Shown one piece after another: positions 6,625-13,288 of a stretch of 16,143 nt of DNA. The position numbers were made by a program, and so were the translations under genes. This DNA is from CAYICL01 sp964361885 (GTDB lineage Bacteria; Patescibacteriota; Microgenomatia; UBA1400; CG1-02-47-37). Each line of letters starts with the position of its first letter. Within the stretch, counting starts at the first letter, position 1. The notes under the pieces are model-generated. The model was not told the origin of the DNA. It did not search any database and saw only the letters and a list, made by a program, of their open reading frames with translations. The stretch covers positions 1-16,143 of the forward strand of contig CAYICL010000013.1 of NCBI GenBank assembly GCA_964361885.1, written 5' to 3'.

Positions 6625-6992
6625 CCTACCTGCCTTCATCAACTATCCCTTTCGGCCGGATTCAAATCTTTAAAGGTTATTCTGTCGATCCTGAGGCTGG
6701 CGGCTACGGCAACCTGCCTTCCCAGCTCGAACTGATAGTCTCCAATGTTATTGGCTTTTTAACTCTGATTGCCGGCCTGGCCTTTCTCTTTTATTTCCTT
6801 ATCGGCGCCATCAACTGGATCACTGCCAGCGGCGATAATCAAAAATCCCAGCTGGCCCGCCGGCAAATCTTTAATGCTTTAATCGGCTTAATTGTGGTTG
6901 TCCTGGCTTACCCGATTATCTCCGTTTTAAGCCAGCTTTTAGGGATTCATATTCTTAATCCCCAAGAAGTTATCAAACAGTTCCAATTCTAA
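6621..6992 (+). CDS. T4SS pilin-like two-helix membrane protein, copy 3 (B-type)
   Basis: 123 residues. A polar N-terminus of about 38 residues includes an acidic-glycine patch (DPEAGGYGN). Helix 1 at about 41-63 ends in IGAINWITASGD, the loop carries Lys-Ser-Gln-Leu-Ala-Arg-Arg, and helix 2 at about 86-107 is followed by LLGIHILNP. It matches copy 5 closely: both have AGLAFL-x-YF-x-IGA-x2-WIT-x-SG in helix 1, GLIVV in helix 2, and a Gly-x2-Ile-Leu-Asn-Pro end. Overlaps copy 2 as ATGA and ends 2 bases before copy 4. No ribosome binding site is visible, so coupling to copy 2 is likely. Confidence 0.72.
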   Translation: MTYLPSSTIPFGRIQIFKGYSVDPEAGGYGNLPSQLELIVSNVIGFLTLIAGLAFLFYFLIGAINWITASGDNQKSQLARRQIFNALIGLIVVVLAYPIISVLSQLLGIHILNPQEVIKQFQF

Positions 6993-6994
6993 TC

Positions 6995-7354
6995 ATGGCC
7001 GCCCCACTTCCTCAAAACATCAAAGATATTTTTGGCCAAGCTTTTCCTCCTCCGGGAATTGAAAAATACTCTTCCGGCGACGTTCTCGGCTTAACCTTGC
7101 TGCTTAATAACATCTTAAAACTCTCTATCTTTGCCGCCGGCCTGTATACCTTAATCAATCTCATCATTTCCGGTATTCAATACATTGGTTCTTCCGGTAA
7201 CCCGGAAATGATTAAACAAGCTTCTTCCCGCATCTGGCTGTCGCTCTTGGGTTTGGTGATTGTTGCCGGTTCCCTGGTTTTAGCTGCTGTTATCGGTTTA
7301 ATCTTCTTTAATGACCCTAGCGCTATTCTGTCACCAACTATTCCTACTCCCTAA
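6995..7354 (+). CDS. T4SS pilin-like two-helix membrane protein, copy 4 (A-type)
   Basis: 119 residues. The N-terminus is polar with a Pro-rich stretch (FPPPG), helix 1 is at about 36-60, the loop reads IQYIGSSGNPEMIKQ, and helix 2 at about 82-105 ends in GLIFFNDPSAILSP with an IPTP tail. Its closest relative in the window is copy 2, which supports duplication of a two-gene unit (copies 2-3 to copies 4-5, or the reverse). The loop sequence SGNPE resembles the SGGDP type loop of copy 9. The start is 2 bases after the copy 3 stop. Role inferred from the family only. Confidence 0.72.
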   Translation: MAAPLPQNIKDIFGQAFPPPGIEKYSSGDVLGLTLLLNNILKLSIFAAGLYTLINLIISGIQYIGSSGNPEMIKQASSRIWLSLLGLVIVAGSLVLAAVIGLIFFNDPSAILSPTIPTP

Positions 7355-7355
7355 T

Positions 7356-7700
7356 ATGAAGCCTTTCTCCCCTATCACCGGTTTTTCCTCAGGCATCACT
7401 GCCTTGTCCAACACCGACCCGGTTCACCGCTTTGCTACCGTCATCAGTGGCATTATTGCTGTTTTAACTATTTTTGCCGGCCTGGCCTTTTTAACCTACT
7501 TTGTTATCGGCGCCCTCACCTGGATTACCTCCGGCGGCCAGCCTGACCAACTGACCAAAGCCAAAAATCAAATGGGCACTGCCTTGGTTGGCCTGATTGT
7601 CGTTATCCTCACTATTCCGATTGCTTACATTGTCTCGGCTTTAACCGGTCTGGATATCCTCAACCCGGTTAATATTGTTCCCCGCATCCTCCCCAAATAA
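7356..7700 (+). CDS. T4SS pilin-like two-helix membrane protein, copy 5 (B-type)
   Basis: 114 residues from the ATG at 7356. A longer frame opens at 7311 inside copy 4, but the ATG one base after the copy 4 stop gives the spacing and N-terminal length seen in the other copies. Helix 1 at about 27-52 contains AGLAFLTYFVIGAL, the loop is WITSGGQPDQLTKAKNQM, helix 2 is at about 75-97, and the end reads LTGLDILNP. The loop is a clear W-I-x-SGG-x-P match to the VirB2-like family plan. Nearest match is copy 3. It is the last gene before a predicted internal promoter. Confidence 0.73.
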   Translation: MKPFSPITGFSSGITALSNTDPVHRFATVISGIIAVLTIFAGLAFLTYFVIGALTWITSGGQPDQLTKAKNQMGTALVGLIVVILTIPIAYIVSALTGLDILNPVNIVPRILPK

Positions 7701-7703
7701 TAG

Positions 7704-7709
7704 TACAAT
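7704..7709 (+). promoter_or_regulatory. Possible internal -10 element before copy 6
   Basis: TACAAT (5 of 6 to TATAAT) lies 7 bases before the ATG at 7717. I see no good -35 at 16 to 18 bases; the nearest TTG-type hexamer is 23 bases away. It repeats the -10-to-ATG spacing of the better promoters, but on its own it is weak. Confidence 0.35.
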
Positions 7710-7716
7710 AAACTAA

Positions 7717-8046
7717 ATGTTAACTCTTCTGGCTCAAATCACTAACCCTGCCATTCCTCAGCAAGCAACCGGCAAAGATCAGGACATTCTTTTTGCCCGC
7801 TACATTGCCGTTATCTGGAAAACCATCGTTATTGTCGGTGGCTTTGCTGTCCTTATCTGGCTTATCTGGGGCGCTTTAAACTGGATCATGTCCGGCTCTA
7901 ATCCTGAACGTTTAAAGCGGGCCAAAGACCAAATGTTTGAGGGCATTTTCGGTTTGGTAATTCTGGTTTTATCTTATGCCATTGTCGCTTTAATCAGTAA
8001 AGTTACCGGCTTAAATATTCTTGATCCCAGCTGGCCCACCCTATGA
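7717..8046 (+). CDS. T4SS pilin-like two-helix membrane protein, copy 6
   Basis: 109 residues. A short N-terminus starts MLTLLAQ, which looks like the tail end of a signal sequence (compare VFAQ in copies 8 and 9). Helix 1 is at about 33-56, the loop reads WGALNWIMSGSNPERLKRAKDQM, helix 2 is at about 74-95, and the end VTGLNILDP is of the B-type. It follows copy 5 after 16 bases that hold a possible -10 box, and it overlaps copy 7 as ATGA. The basic residues in the loop suggest that the loop faces the cytosol and both termini face outward, as in VirB2-type proteins; this is an inference from the positive-inside rule. Confidence 0.72.
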   Translation: MLTLLAQITNPAIPQQATGKDQDILFARYIAVIWKTIVIVGGFAVLIWLIWGALNWIMSGSNPERLKRAKDQMFEGIFGLVILVLSYAIVALISKVTGLNILDPSWPTL

Positions 8047-8384
8047 ACCCACAAACTTTGGCTTTAAAAACCAATATCGAAAAACCGGCCCAGTCTTTAT
8101 TTCCCATTCACTCGATCGACGAATTTCTTCCCATTCTCATTCAGATCGCTTTGGTCTTTGGTTCTATTGCTGCTTTAATGTGGCTGCTTTGGGGCGGGAT
8201 TGAATACATTATGGCCGGCGGCAATCAGGATAGAACCAAAGGCGCTAAAGAAAAAATCACCCAAGCCGTTGCCGGTTTGGCCATTTTGGCTGCGGCCTGG
8301 GTTATCTGGCGCCTGGTGGTTTACTTTTTAGGTATCTCTGACACGCCTAAAGGTCCTTTTAAAATTCAAATCCCTACCCCCTAA
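8043..8384 (+). CDS. T4SS pilin-like two-helix membrane protein, copy 7 (C-type)
   Basis: 113 residues. The polar N-terminus is about 25 residues; helix 1 at about 28-51 ends in LLWGGIEYIMAGGNQDRTKGAKEKI, and helix 2 at about 75-96 carries GLAILAAAWVIWR. The tail contains KIQIPTP. It matches copy 8 strongly in the WGGI-x-[YW]-I-[ML]-[AS]-GG loop and in the AAAW helix 2, so copies 7 and 8 form a third subtype. It overlaps copy 6 as ATGA and is followed by a 48-base gap with the best promoter in the array. No signal peptide is evident. Confidence 0.74.
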   Translation: MNPQTLALKTNIEKPAQSLFPIHSIDEFLPILIQIALVFGSIAALMWLLWGGIEYIMAGGNQDRTKGAKEKITQAVAGLAILAAAWVIWRLVVYFLGISDTPKGPFKIQIPTP

Positions 8385-8394
8385 AAAACTATAT

Positions 8395-8423
8395 TTGACA
8401 AACCTCTTTACATTTCTCATAAT
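8395..8423 (+). promoter_or_regulatory. Internal promoter before pilin copy 8
   Basis: A perfect TTGACA (8395-8400), a 17-base spacer and CATAAT (8418-8423, 5 of 6) form the best sigma-70-type promoter in the window. The ATG at 8433 is 9 bases after the -10, which predicts a leader of only a few bases or none. It sits in the largest gap within the pilin array, so copies 8 and 9 can be expressed separately from copies 1 to 7. Confidence 0.72.
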
Positions 8424-8432
8424 TAACTCAAT

Positions 8433-8759
8433 ATGATTAAATCTGTTTTCGCCCAATCCACCATTACCATCAATGAACCGGCCGCCGGTATTAAAGACAT
8501 CGGCAAACTTCTTTCTGCCGGTATTCAAGTCGCCATGATTGTGGCCGCCATCTTAACCTTTGCCTTCTTGGTTTGGGGCGGCATCCAGTGGATTCTTTCC
8601 GGCGGTGACAAAACCCAAACTCAAGCAGCCCGTGATCGCATCACCATGGCCTTGGTCGGCTTAGCCATTGTCGCTGCTGCCTGGGCTTTAATGAAAGTCA
8701 TCGGCTTCTTCTTTGGCGTTGACGTCTTCCAGTTCAAAATCCCCACCGCCGGCGGCTAA
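8433..8759 (+). CDS. T4SS pilin-like two-helix membrane protein, copy 8 (C-type)
   Basis: 108 residues. The N-terminus is MIKSVFAQ; the VFAQ step resembles a signal-peptidase site, but the hydrophobic core before it is too short for a working signal peptide. Helix 1 is at about 29-52, the loop is WGGIQWILSGGDKTQTQAARDRI, helix 2 at about 72-95 contains VAAAWALMKV, and the tail is FKIPTAGG. It has one of the cleanest family loops in the set (W-I-L-SGGD) and its own strong promoter, so if one subunit is made in bulk this is a good candidate. The gap to copy 9 is 6 bases and contains AAGGA. Confidence 0.76.
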   Translation: MIKSVFAQSTITINEPAAGIKDIGKLLSAGIQVAMIVAAILTFAFLVWGGIQWILSGGDKTQTQAARDRITMALVGLAIVAAAWALMKVIGFFFGVDVFQFKIPTAGG

Positions 8760-8765
8760 GGAACA

Positions 8766-9140
8766 ATGTTAAGGTTAATCACTCCGGTTTTCGCCCAAAC
8801 CGCCCCCGAAAAGTGGGAAGATCTCCAAAAAAAGCTTGGCCCCAATACTGTCTGTGTTGAAAATGGTATCGCTACCCTTCAGGGTTTTGAATGTATCTTT
8901 GCCAACATTCTAAGAATCATCATTCCTTTAGCCGGTATTGCTGCTTTTGTCGTTCTGCTTCTGGGTGGCTTTCAATATATCACTTCCGGAGGCGATCCCA
9001 AACAAACTCAAAAAGCCCAATCCATGATCACCGGTGCGATTATCGGCATTGCCGTCACTGTTGGTATTTGGTTTCTTTTCCAGTTTTTAAAGGCCGTCAC
9101 CGGTCTGAATCTTCTGAACTTTGCAGTTCCCGGCTCCTAA
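8766..9140 (+). CDS. T4SS pilin-like two-helix membrane protein, copy 9
   Basis: 124 residues. The start MLRLITPVFAQ again ends in an AxQ-like cleavage step with little hydrophobic core. A longer N-terminal domain follows, with two cysteines (C30, C43) that could form a disulfide outside the membrane. Helix 1 at about 48-70 runs into GGFQYITSGGDPKQTQKAQSM, and helix 2 at about 87-110 is followed by VTGLNLLNF. The loop is the classic form of this CPR pilin family. AAGGA lies only 3 bases before the ATG, a short but possible Shine-Dalgarno. It is the last member of the array, directly before the secreted wall hydrolase, and is probably co-expressed with copy 8. Confidence 0.76.
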   Translation: MLRLITPVFAQTAPEKWEDLQKKLGPNTVCVENGIATLQGFECIFANILRIIIPLAGIAAFVVLLLGGFQYITSGGDPKQTQKAQSMITGAIIGIAVTVGIWFLFQFLKAVTGLNLLNFAVPGS

Positions 9141-9149
9141 CCTTATAAT
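9121..9149 (+). promoter_or_regulatory. Predicted promoter of the wall-hydrolase gene
   Basis: A perfect TATAAT (9144-9149) lies 7 bases before the ATG at 9157; TTGCAG (9121-9126, 3 of 6) precedes it by 17 bases. The -35 lies inside the last codons of pilin copy 9. It predicts a leaderless mRNA and explains why the in-frame TTG at 9121 is not the start: that TTG would be upstream of the transcript. Confidence 0.55.
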
Positions 9150-9156
9150 TATCTTA

Positions 9157-11949
9157 ATGTCCCGCCTGCTCAAAATCTTGCTCTTTGCTTTTGGCTTTTT
9201 AGCTTTAACCGCTTCTCCGTCTTTTGGCGCCGGCAGCTGCATTGCTCCCCGCCCGGAAAATCCGGCTGTTGATTTATTGATTAAAGAAGCCCAACAACGC
9301 AACGGCGCGGCGGCGCTAGTCCCGGCAAAAGTCCTAAAAGCCATCTATGTTATCGAGGCAACTGAAGCTTATGTTTATCCCGATCAATACGTCTGTAAAA
9401 AAAATACTGCTGGCGCCTTGGGATTAATGCAAATCGTTGATGAAGAATACTCAAAACTTGTCCCTAAAGACCAACAACTTCCTTCCGATGAAGGTGTGTG
9501 TCAAGCTACCAACTGTAAACTCTCTCGCTGTAATCCAGTTGACGCCATTGAAATTGCCGCCCGGGCTTTATTGCAAAAAATTTATCTTTGGGACGAAAAT
9601 GAAGATAAGTCATTAGGAAAATTAACTGCTCGCGACGATGCTTATTATGCCTCTTGTCGTTATTACGGCACCTTCTCTCCTGACCAATGGACTAATAATT
9701 TGACAGATTGGCTATCACCCAACCTGATTCCGGCTGATGGCACTTTAACTTATTGCGAGTTCGTTTGCGCATATTCTGGCCTATGTCAATCAGTTAGCGA
9801 CTATCCAATAAGGACTGACAAACCTTATTCCGGTAAAAAATCTGATGTTCCCTTTACTTTTAATGCCTGCGGTCAACCTCAACCCACCCCCATTCCCGTC
9901 AACTTCACCGTCCACCCGCTCCGTCCTTATCCCTATACTTTAGTCAAAGAAGAAACTGATAAAAAAATTTCTGATTCCACCCTTACCCCTTACTGCGCCA
10001 TGCGCCCCACCGCTGTCCAGTTTAATGTTCACGATAAAAGAGATCCTACCACCAAGATTTATACTATCGGCACCCTGACCTCTAACTTTCAAAGTTTCAT
10101 CACTCCTCTTCTGTCTATTACCGATCCTAAAAAACCCGACTATGCTCTTTCCTACCCTGACAAAGCCCAGCGCTATCTGGCTGACTTTTTGGAAGGCCGG
10201 GCTTTTTATGAACCCTTCACCGAACCCGTTAACCCCACTCTTGACCAGCAAACCGATCTGTTCACCCGTCTGGGAGTTTTTAGAAAACTGGCTCCCAAAA
10301 CCTATCAGGACAAACTCAAGCGGGCCTTAATTCTCCGCGCCGCCGGACAATTTGATTCTGCTGACAATCCCTATGGCTTCCCTCCTGCCACCAACGAAAT
10401 TCATAATTATTTAGTCGCCAACTGGTCCGGCAACAAAGTTTATTTAAAAAATTTTGTCAACCACTGGGCGCCCTTACCCGAAGATTTTGGCCAGAATCAG
10501 GATGCTTACGCTGACGCCTACGAAGCCTGGAAAAATCTTGACGGCGGCAAATGGTATCAGCTCTGGTCTTATGTGCCCATGTTTACCCGCGAAGACACTA
10601 AAGGCTTTATCCAGGTTCTTGACGACACCGGCCTGCCCGGCCCGCAAACCAGTGACAAAAAAGAAGTTGCAGTCATTCACCCCCATTTGGCCCGGACTTA
10701 CGAAGTCGCCACCTCTCTTTCCTACTTATTAAGCCCTGCCTCCACTCACGATGCCCCCACTCCTGAGCTGGAAGAAAAATGGTACTCACCGGCCCCCTGG
10801 GATACAGAAACTCCCTGGTGGATGAAATCATATACCGCCGGCGGTGAGTTAGGTCAATCAGTCTGTGACTTTAAACCGGAAGTCAGTCTTATCTCTTCTT
10901 CCGGCGACCTGGCCAAAGACGATTTTATCACCACCTCTGTTAACCGGGTCGAAATTCTTGCCCCTAATCCTTTTTATGAAGGCCCGCCAAGCTATGATTC
11001 TAAGTGTGGTGTAGATCTTTATCCTTGCGAAAAATGTAAAAATATTCCGGGTTTTGGTTACGATGTTGACGACTCCGACTGTCGCGTTACTAAAGACGCC
11101 CGCTATGACCCCACCTACTTTTTCACCTACACCCCTTTTCTTAACCAAATCTTAACCAGCTTAACCGAAAGCCCTCGGGGCATCTTTGATTTCTTTAAAA
11201 CCGCTTCCGCTTCGGCTGATAAAACCGTTGACTGGCCTGGTGTCGGTAATCCGGGCGAAGAAAGTCCTGTTTACGACTTTAAGTCCAGCAGTGGCCAAAA
11301 ATCCTTAGCCGAAGCCGGCTTTCATAAGCCCGGCAGTAATCAAAGTTTTCTTTACCGCTACTTAGGCACTATCCAATGCGCCAAAGAAAAAGCCTTGGCT
11401 GTTCTCCAGCCTTTTATTACCGGCCAGCCCTACACTCCTTACTCATACGAGTGTTTCCCGGAACTTGCCGGCACTCCCGGCATCTTGCCGACTGGTCCTA
11501 AATGGCTCCAATGGCCGATGAAAGACATCAACCAACCATTGGTTCAATGTTTCAAAGATACCCGCTCCGGTCAAACCCACGCCGGCATTGATCTTATTGG
11601 CAATCCAGGCGCTACCCCTGTTTATCCTGGAGCCGTTGGTACCGTGGTTGATGTCAACTTTAGTAGTGATGTCTTTGGTTACTATGTCATTATCAAACAC
11701 GACAATGGCTGGAGTACAATTTATGCCCACCTGCAACCAAACATCCAGGTTCATAAAGGTCAAGTAATCAACAACCTTAACCAGATTCTCGGTTACCAAG
11801 ACAACACTGGTATGGCCTCATTAGGCACCCATCTCCACTTCGGTCTAAGTCAAGGGTCCTCTGTTTCCGATTTCTATTACTATGCCTCCGGTATTGCTGA
11901 CCCCTGCGCCAGTATCGCCGGTTGTACTTGTCAAACGACTGGTCAATAA
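9157..11949 (+). CDS. Secreted two-domain wall hydrolase: lytic-transglycosylase-like start, M23 endopeptidase end
   Basis: 930 residues. A signal peptide (MSRLLKILLFAFGFLALTAS, cleavage near FGA) leads to an exported protein. Residues about 45-110 resemble a lytic transglycosylase: a candidate catalytic Glu in IYVIEATEAY (E67), then GALGLMQIVDEEY at 86-98, the usual GA-x-GLMQ motif. The long middle (about 110-780) has no family I recognise; it is rich in aromatic residues and Pro and has a Cys cluster (CGVDLYPCEKCK). The C-terminus is an M23 (LytM-type) peptidase: H808 and D812 in HAGIDL, H892 and H894 in GTHLHFG. These Zn ligands are intact. Cutting both glycan and peptide would open peptidoglycan, which fits its place behind the pilins, comparable in role to VirB1 of type IV secretion. 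A start at TTG 9121 was rejected. Confidence 0.88.
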   Translation: MSRLLKILLFAFGFLALTASPSFGAGSCIAPRPENPAVDLLIKEAQQRNGAAALVPAKVLKAIYVIEATEAYVYPDQYVCKKNTAGALGLMQIVDEEYSKLVPKDQQLPSDEGVCQATNCKLSRCNPVDAIEIAARALLQKIYLWDENEDKSLGKLTARDDAYYASCRYYGTFSPDQWTNNLTDWLSPNLIPADGTLTYCEFVCAYSGLCQSVSDYPIRTDKPYSGKKSDVPFTFNACGQPQPTPIPVNFTVHPLRPYPYTLVKEETDKKISDSTLTPYCAMRPTAVQFNVHDKRDPTTKIYTIGTLTSNFQSFITPLLSITDPKKPDYALSYPDKAQRYLADFLEGRAFYEPFTEPVNPTLDQQTDLFTRLGVFRKLAPKTYQDKLKRALILRAAGQFDSADNPYGFPPATNEIHNYLVANWSGNKVYLKNFVNHWAPLPEDFGQNQDAYADAYEAWKNLDGGKWYQLWSYVPMFTREDTKGFIQVLDDTGLPGPQTSDKKEVAVIHPHLARTYEVATSLSYLLSPASTHDAPTPELEEKWYSPAPWDTETPWWMKSYTAGGELGQSVCDFKPEVSLISSSGDLAKDDFITTSVNRVEILAPNPFYEGPPSYDSKCGVDLYPCEKCKNIPGFGYDVDDSDCRVTKDARYDPTYFFTYTPFLNQILTSLTESPRGIFDFFKTASASADKTVDWPGVGNPGEESPVYDFKSSSGQKSLAEAGFHKPGSNQSFLYRYLGTIQCAKEKALAVLQPFITGQPYTPYSYECFPELAGTPGILPTGPKWLQWPMKDINQPLVQCFKDTRSGQTHAGIDLIGNPGATPVYPGAVGTVVDVNFSSDVFGYYVIIKHDNGWSTIYAHLQPNIQVHKGQVINNLNQILGYQDNTGMASLGTHLHFGLSQGSSVSDFYYYASGIADPCASIAGCTCQTTGQ

Positions 11950-11961
11950 TTAATGCTAATA

Positions 11962-11967
11962 TTTAAT
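11962..11967 (+). promoter_or_regulatory. Weak -10 candidate before the gene at 11975
   Basis: TTTAAT (5 of 6) ends 7 bases before the ATG at 11975 in a short, almost pure A/T gap. Because the gap is so A/T-rich such a hexamer is easily found by chance, and no matching -35 at the right distance is convincing. Confidence 0.3.
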
Positions 11968-11974
11968 TAAATAT

Positions 11975-13015
11975 ATGCTCGCTCGCATTCAGCCACTAAT
12001 TGCCATTTTCCGCCGCCGGCCAATTCTCAGCCTTTTTGTCTTTATCGGTCTAATTGCTTTTATTCTTCTCCTCAAAATCCGCTCCGCTTCCAATCAGCCC
12101 TCTCCAGCCGAACAAATCTTTGGTGATTTACCGGAAATCAATCTGCCCTCAACCCAATTTGCTCCCCCCAGTTCAACTCCTCAAACAACTAATCTTCCTC
12201 AGACTACTCTAAAAACCGCTCCTGTCTATCAGTTACCTCAACCATCAGAAGAAGTCCTTCTTCAGTTCTTCCAGCCCATCAGCCAAGAACAGGGTTTTAC
12301 CAATAAACCCCTGTCTATTACCTTAAATCAAACCCCTCATTTGATGTGGCAAAATGACAAAAACTTCCTGACTCTAAACCTTAGCTCTGGCCAGTTTACC
12401 CTTGACTTACATCCTCAATCCGTTGAACCGCCCTCTTTTATAATCTCCGAACAAAAAGCTATTTCAATTATTAAAGATTGGCTTACCAGCCATAATCTGC
12501 TTCAAGCCGGTTTTGACTCCACTGTCAAGAAATTCACTACTCATTTCAATGAGTTTGCTCCCGCTCAACCCAATGACCCTATTACCGCCTATCAAATATC
12601 GATCACTCCTAAAATCAACCACCTCCCCCTTACCTCCCCTGACCCTTTTGAAGCTCCTATTTCTGCGATTGTTGACACTGCCGGCAACATTATCTCGCTC
12701 TACTACCGTCTGCCTGCCTTAACTTTCTCCCCTGATCTTTCCTCCTCTTTTTATCCTCTCCTTACCAATCAGCAAATCAACGCTGCTATTAAAGCTAATC
12801 AGCCCTCAATCCAAACTATTAGTTATGCCAACGGCCAGCTGGCCCCGACTACTTCCACCATCTCCAATCTTTCTTATTCCTCCATCAGCCTGGGATACTC
12901 CCCAGACTCTAAATCCAATTATCTTCAGCCAATTTTTATCCTCACCGGCACTGCCACCCTAGAAGACGGTACCACCGTCCAAGTCACCGCCTACCTCTCT
13001 GCCATCGCTAAGTAA
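11975..13015 (+). CDS. Single-pass membrane-anchored exported protein, function unknown
   Basis: 346 residues; I do not recognise the family. A basic start (to about residue 17, RRRP) precedes one helix (ILSLFVFIGLIAFILLL, about 18-34). A Ser-Pro-Thr-Gln-rich linker runs to about 85, then a domain rich in beta-type residues to the end. This part alternates hydrophobic and polar residues and shows pairs such as ITLNQTPHLMWQ and PIFILTGTATLEDGT. The arrangement places most of the protein outside the cell with a short cytosolic tail. It stands alone between the wall hydrolase and the zinc-ribbon/Clp unit, all on one strand. A structural or assembly factor for the surface apparatus is possible from position only; no catalytic motif is visible. 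Confidence 0.8.
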   Translation: MLARIQPLIAIFRRRPILSLFVFIGLIAFILLLKIRSASNQPSPAEQIFGDLPEINLPSTQFAPPSSTPQTTNLPQTTLKTAPVYQLPQPSEEVLLQFFQPISQEQGFTNKPLSITLNQTPHLMWQNDKNFLTLNLSSGQFTLDLHPQSVEPPSFIISEQKAISIIKDWLTSHNLLQAGFDSTVKKFTTHFNEFAPAQPNDPITAYQISITPKINHLPLTSPDPFEAPISAIVDTAGNIISLYYRLPALTFSPDLSSSFYPLLTNQQINAAIKANQPSIQTISYANGQLAPTTSTISNLSYSSISLGYSPDSKSNYLQPIFILTGTATLEDGTTVQVTAYLSAIAK

Positions 13016-13019
13016 TTTC

Positions 13020-13028
13020 TGCTATTAT
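13020..13028 (+). promoter_or_regulatory. Extended -10 promoter of the zinc-ribbon/Clp unit
   Basis: TGCTATTAT: a TG-n extension plus TATTAT (5 of 6 to TATAAT) ends 6 bases before the ATG at 13035. No clear -35 is present, as expected for extended -10 promoters. Again it predicts a leaderless transcript. Confidence 0.5.
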
Positions 13029-13034
13029 TAACTC

Positions 13035-13286
13035 ATGTCCTTCGAGCCTGCCTCTCCCATCTCGGTTATCACTTGTGAACACTGCCAAGGTAAAGGTTGT
13101 AATTTCTGCGACCAGCACGGCATCTATGCCCTTCAGGAAGACCAGCCCATTGTTTTTAACCTGCCTGGCTTCATTGACCTCAAATCCCGCCGTTTCTTCC
13201 AGCGCTTGCTTCTTATCAAGCGCACTGTTCTTATCCTTATCAGCCTGTCAATTATTCTTCTCAGTCTTACTCTTATTAAAGCCTGA
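13035..13286 (+). CDS. Small zinc-ribbon protein with a C-terminal membrane anchor
   Basis: 83 residues. Near the N-terminus is a compact four-cysteine motif, C-x2-C-x-G-x-G-C-x2-C-x3-G (C14, C17, C22, C25), the type of knuckle seen in the DnaJ zinc domain but condensed into one. A linker with FNLPGFIDL follows, then a basic stretch (KSRRFFQR) and one helix at about 65-81 that ends the protein. The N-in orientation suggested by the basic residues would put the zinc ribbon in the cytosol. The gene lies 2 bases before the Clp ATPase gene and shares the same cysteine motif with the gene behind that ATPase, so it may recruit the ATPase to the membrane or deliver substrates to it. That is inference; no known family name fits. 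Confidence 0.8.
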   Translation: MSFEPASPISVITCEHCQGKGCNFCDQHGIYALQEDQPIVFNLPGFIDLKSRRFFQRLLLIKRTVLILISLSIILLSLTLIKA

Positions 13287-13288
13287 TT

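Noticed and set aside
7311..7355. Upstream start for pilin copy 5 inside copy 4
   Set aside because: The added 15 residues are out of keeping with the N-termini of the other copies, and the ATG one base after the previous stop fits the tight spacing of the array.
8328..8528. Minus-strand frame across the gap before pilin copy 8
   Set aside because: It covers the best plus-strand promoter and runs opposite copies 7 and 8; no family signal.
9121..9156. TTG start at 9121 for the wall hydrolase
   Set aside because: A perfect TATAAT lies between it and the ATG at 9157, and the signal peptide begins correctly at 9157.
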